6,279 nucleotides of DNA, taken from NCBI GenBank assembly GCA_937915955.1, contig CALGIB010000256.1:1-6279 (forward strand), read 5' to 3'. The notes under the pieces are model-generated. The model saw nothing but the letters and a program-made list of their open reading frames with translations, made no database searches and had not been told where the DNA came from. Origin of the DNA: an uncultured Pseudomonadota bacterium (GTDB taxonomy: Bacteria > Myxococcota_A > UBA796 > CAJQPC01). Both the position numbers and the translations under genes were made by a program. Position 1 is the stretch's first letter; every line of letters begins with the position of its first letter. Below, in pieces: positions 5,584 through 6,279 of this stretch.

Positions 5584-6279
5584 TCGCGAAGAACTGCGAG
5601 GGCGCGGCGCCGGTCTCGGCGTCCAGCTCCCAGACCACCGGGTACTGCCCGCCGTAGGCCGACATGAAGTACTCGCCGTAGACGGTGTCGATGGCCATCT
5701 TGTGGGGCGACCAGCTCTCGTCGAAGGAGGCCTTGCTGACCCAGGCGCCGTCGGCCTCGTTCAGTCGGAACACGCCCCAGCCCGAGGCGTCCTGGCCGCC
5801 GGCGTACCAGCCGCCGCGGGTGTCCCAGAAGGCCGCCGACCACATGTTGTGTGTGGGCGCCGACAGGTCGGGCTGCACGACCCAGGTCTTCTCGAAGGTC
5901 TCGGGCTCCAGCAGCACCGCGCCGCCGTAGTAGCCGACGACCAGGATCTCGCCGGAGATGGGGTCCACCGCGACGTCGAAGGCGAGCATCAGCGCGGTCT
6001 CGCCGTCGGTGTCGTAGAAGTCCGCGACGACGTCCATCTCTCCGCTCGGGTAGACCCGGTACAGCTCGGTGAGGCCCGCGACCAGCCAGTAGCCGTCCGG
6101 GTGCACCTCGATGCCGTAGGCGGGCACCTGCGCGGCGGTGAAGTTCACGAGCAGCCGGCTCTCCCCCTCCTCGTCGATCTCGAACAGGGAGGTGACGCGG
6201 GCGCCAGTGTCGTCGTCGCGGTCCTGGCCGATGACGGCCCAGCCGCCGTCGACCCCGGGGGCGAACTCGAAGGCGAAGT
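5528..6279 (-). CDS. Beta-propeller-like repeat protein, N-terminus beyond the right edge
   Basis: The frame is open from the right edge (first complete codon at 6277) to TGA at 5528-5530, giving 249 visible residues; an internal GTG at 6148 lies within continuous coding sequence and is not the likely start. Function is unknown. The visible part is about five repeats of 40-55 residues rich in beta-strand patterns: GGWAVIGQDRDDD...SLFEID, YGIEVHPDGYWLVAGLTELYRVYP, FDVAVDPISGEILVVGYYGGAVLLEP, NMWSAAFWDTRGGWYAGGQDASGWGVFRL and KMAIDTVYGEYFMSAYGGQYPVVWELD. The pattern (V-D-P or equivalent, then G-x-W/Y, A/V-x-G, then a strand naming a value) is that of beta-propeller blades of the YVTN/NHL or SMP-30-like kind. 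Acidic, Trp- and Tyr-rich composition would fit a secreted or periplasmic protein, but the signal region is not in the window. The C-terminus WMDMWDLYVRY could be the strand that closes the propeller. Confidence 0.8.
   Translation of the reverse strand, partial: FAFEFAPGVDGGWAVIGQDRDDDTGARVTSLFEIDEEGESRLLVNFTAAQVPAYGIEVHPDGYWLVAGLTELYRVYPSGEMDVVADFYDTDGETALMLAFDVAVDPISGEILVVGYYGGAVLLEPETFEKTWVVQPDLSAPTHNMWSAAFWDTRGGWYAGGQDASGWGVFRLNEADGAWVSKASFDESWSPHKMAIDTVYGEYFMSAYGGQYPVVWELDAETGAAPSQFFASEHSGVSWMDMWDLYVRY

Overview
The window is very GC-rich and codon third positions in the real genes are almost all G or C, which is why many long shadow reading frames appear. The gene types (a B12-binding-type radical SAM protein, a J-like/TPR-like protein, a Tat-exported sulfatase, a beta-propeller-like protein) and the base composition suggest a myxobacterial or related delta-proteobacterial genome (Myxococcota or relatives). 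That assignment is an inference from style only; nothing here is a taxonomic marker.

Layout. Positions 24-51 are a textbook intrinsic terminator of something transcribed from the left, so the first gene cannot sensibly start inside it. The + strand then carries a radical SAM protein (114-1601), a protein of unknown function with a degenerate J-like helix pair and a TPR-like C-terminus (1673-2920), and, after a 130-bp intergenic region, a sulfatase with a twin-arginine signal peptide (3051-4604). The intergenic region holds a 16-bp perfect palindrome built from DnaA-box-like sequences. The - strand carries a beta-propeller-like gene cut by the right edge (5528 to the edge), a doubtful small membrane ORF, and a seven-helix hemolysin III/PAQR membrane protein (5318-4635). 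The sulfatase and PAQR genes converge, with a 30-bp hairpin-forming gap between their stop codons.

How the genes relate. The first two + genes are 71 bp apart and could be co-transcribed, but nothing shows a shared pathway. The sulfatase looks like a separate unit with its own upstream region. The three - strand frames are closely spaced and could be one transcript. I see no phage, transposon, CRISPR or tRNA/rRNA signal and no coherent new defence or biosynthetic system. The points most worth following are the DnaA-box-like palindrome, the unassigned J-like/TPR-like protein, and the small ORF where coding bias changes frame at the propeller stop codon.
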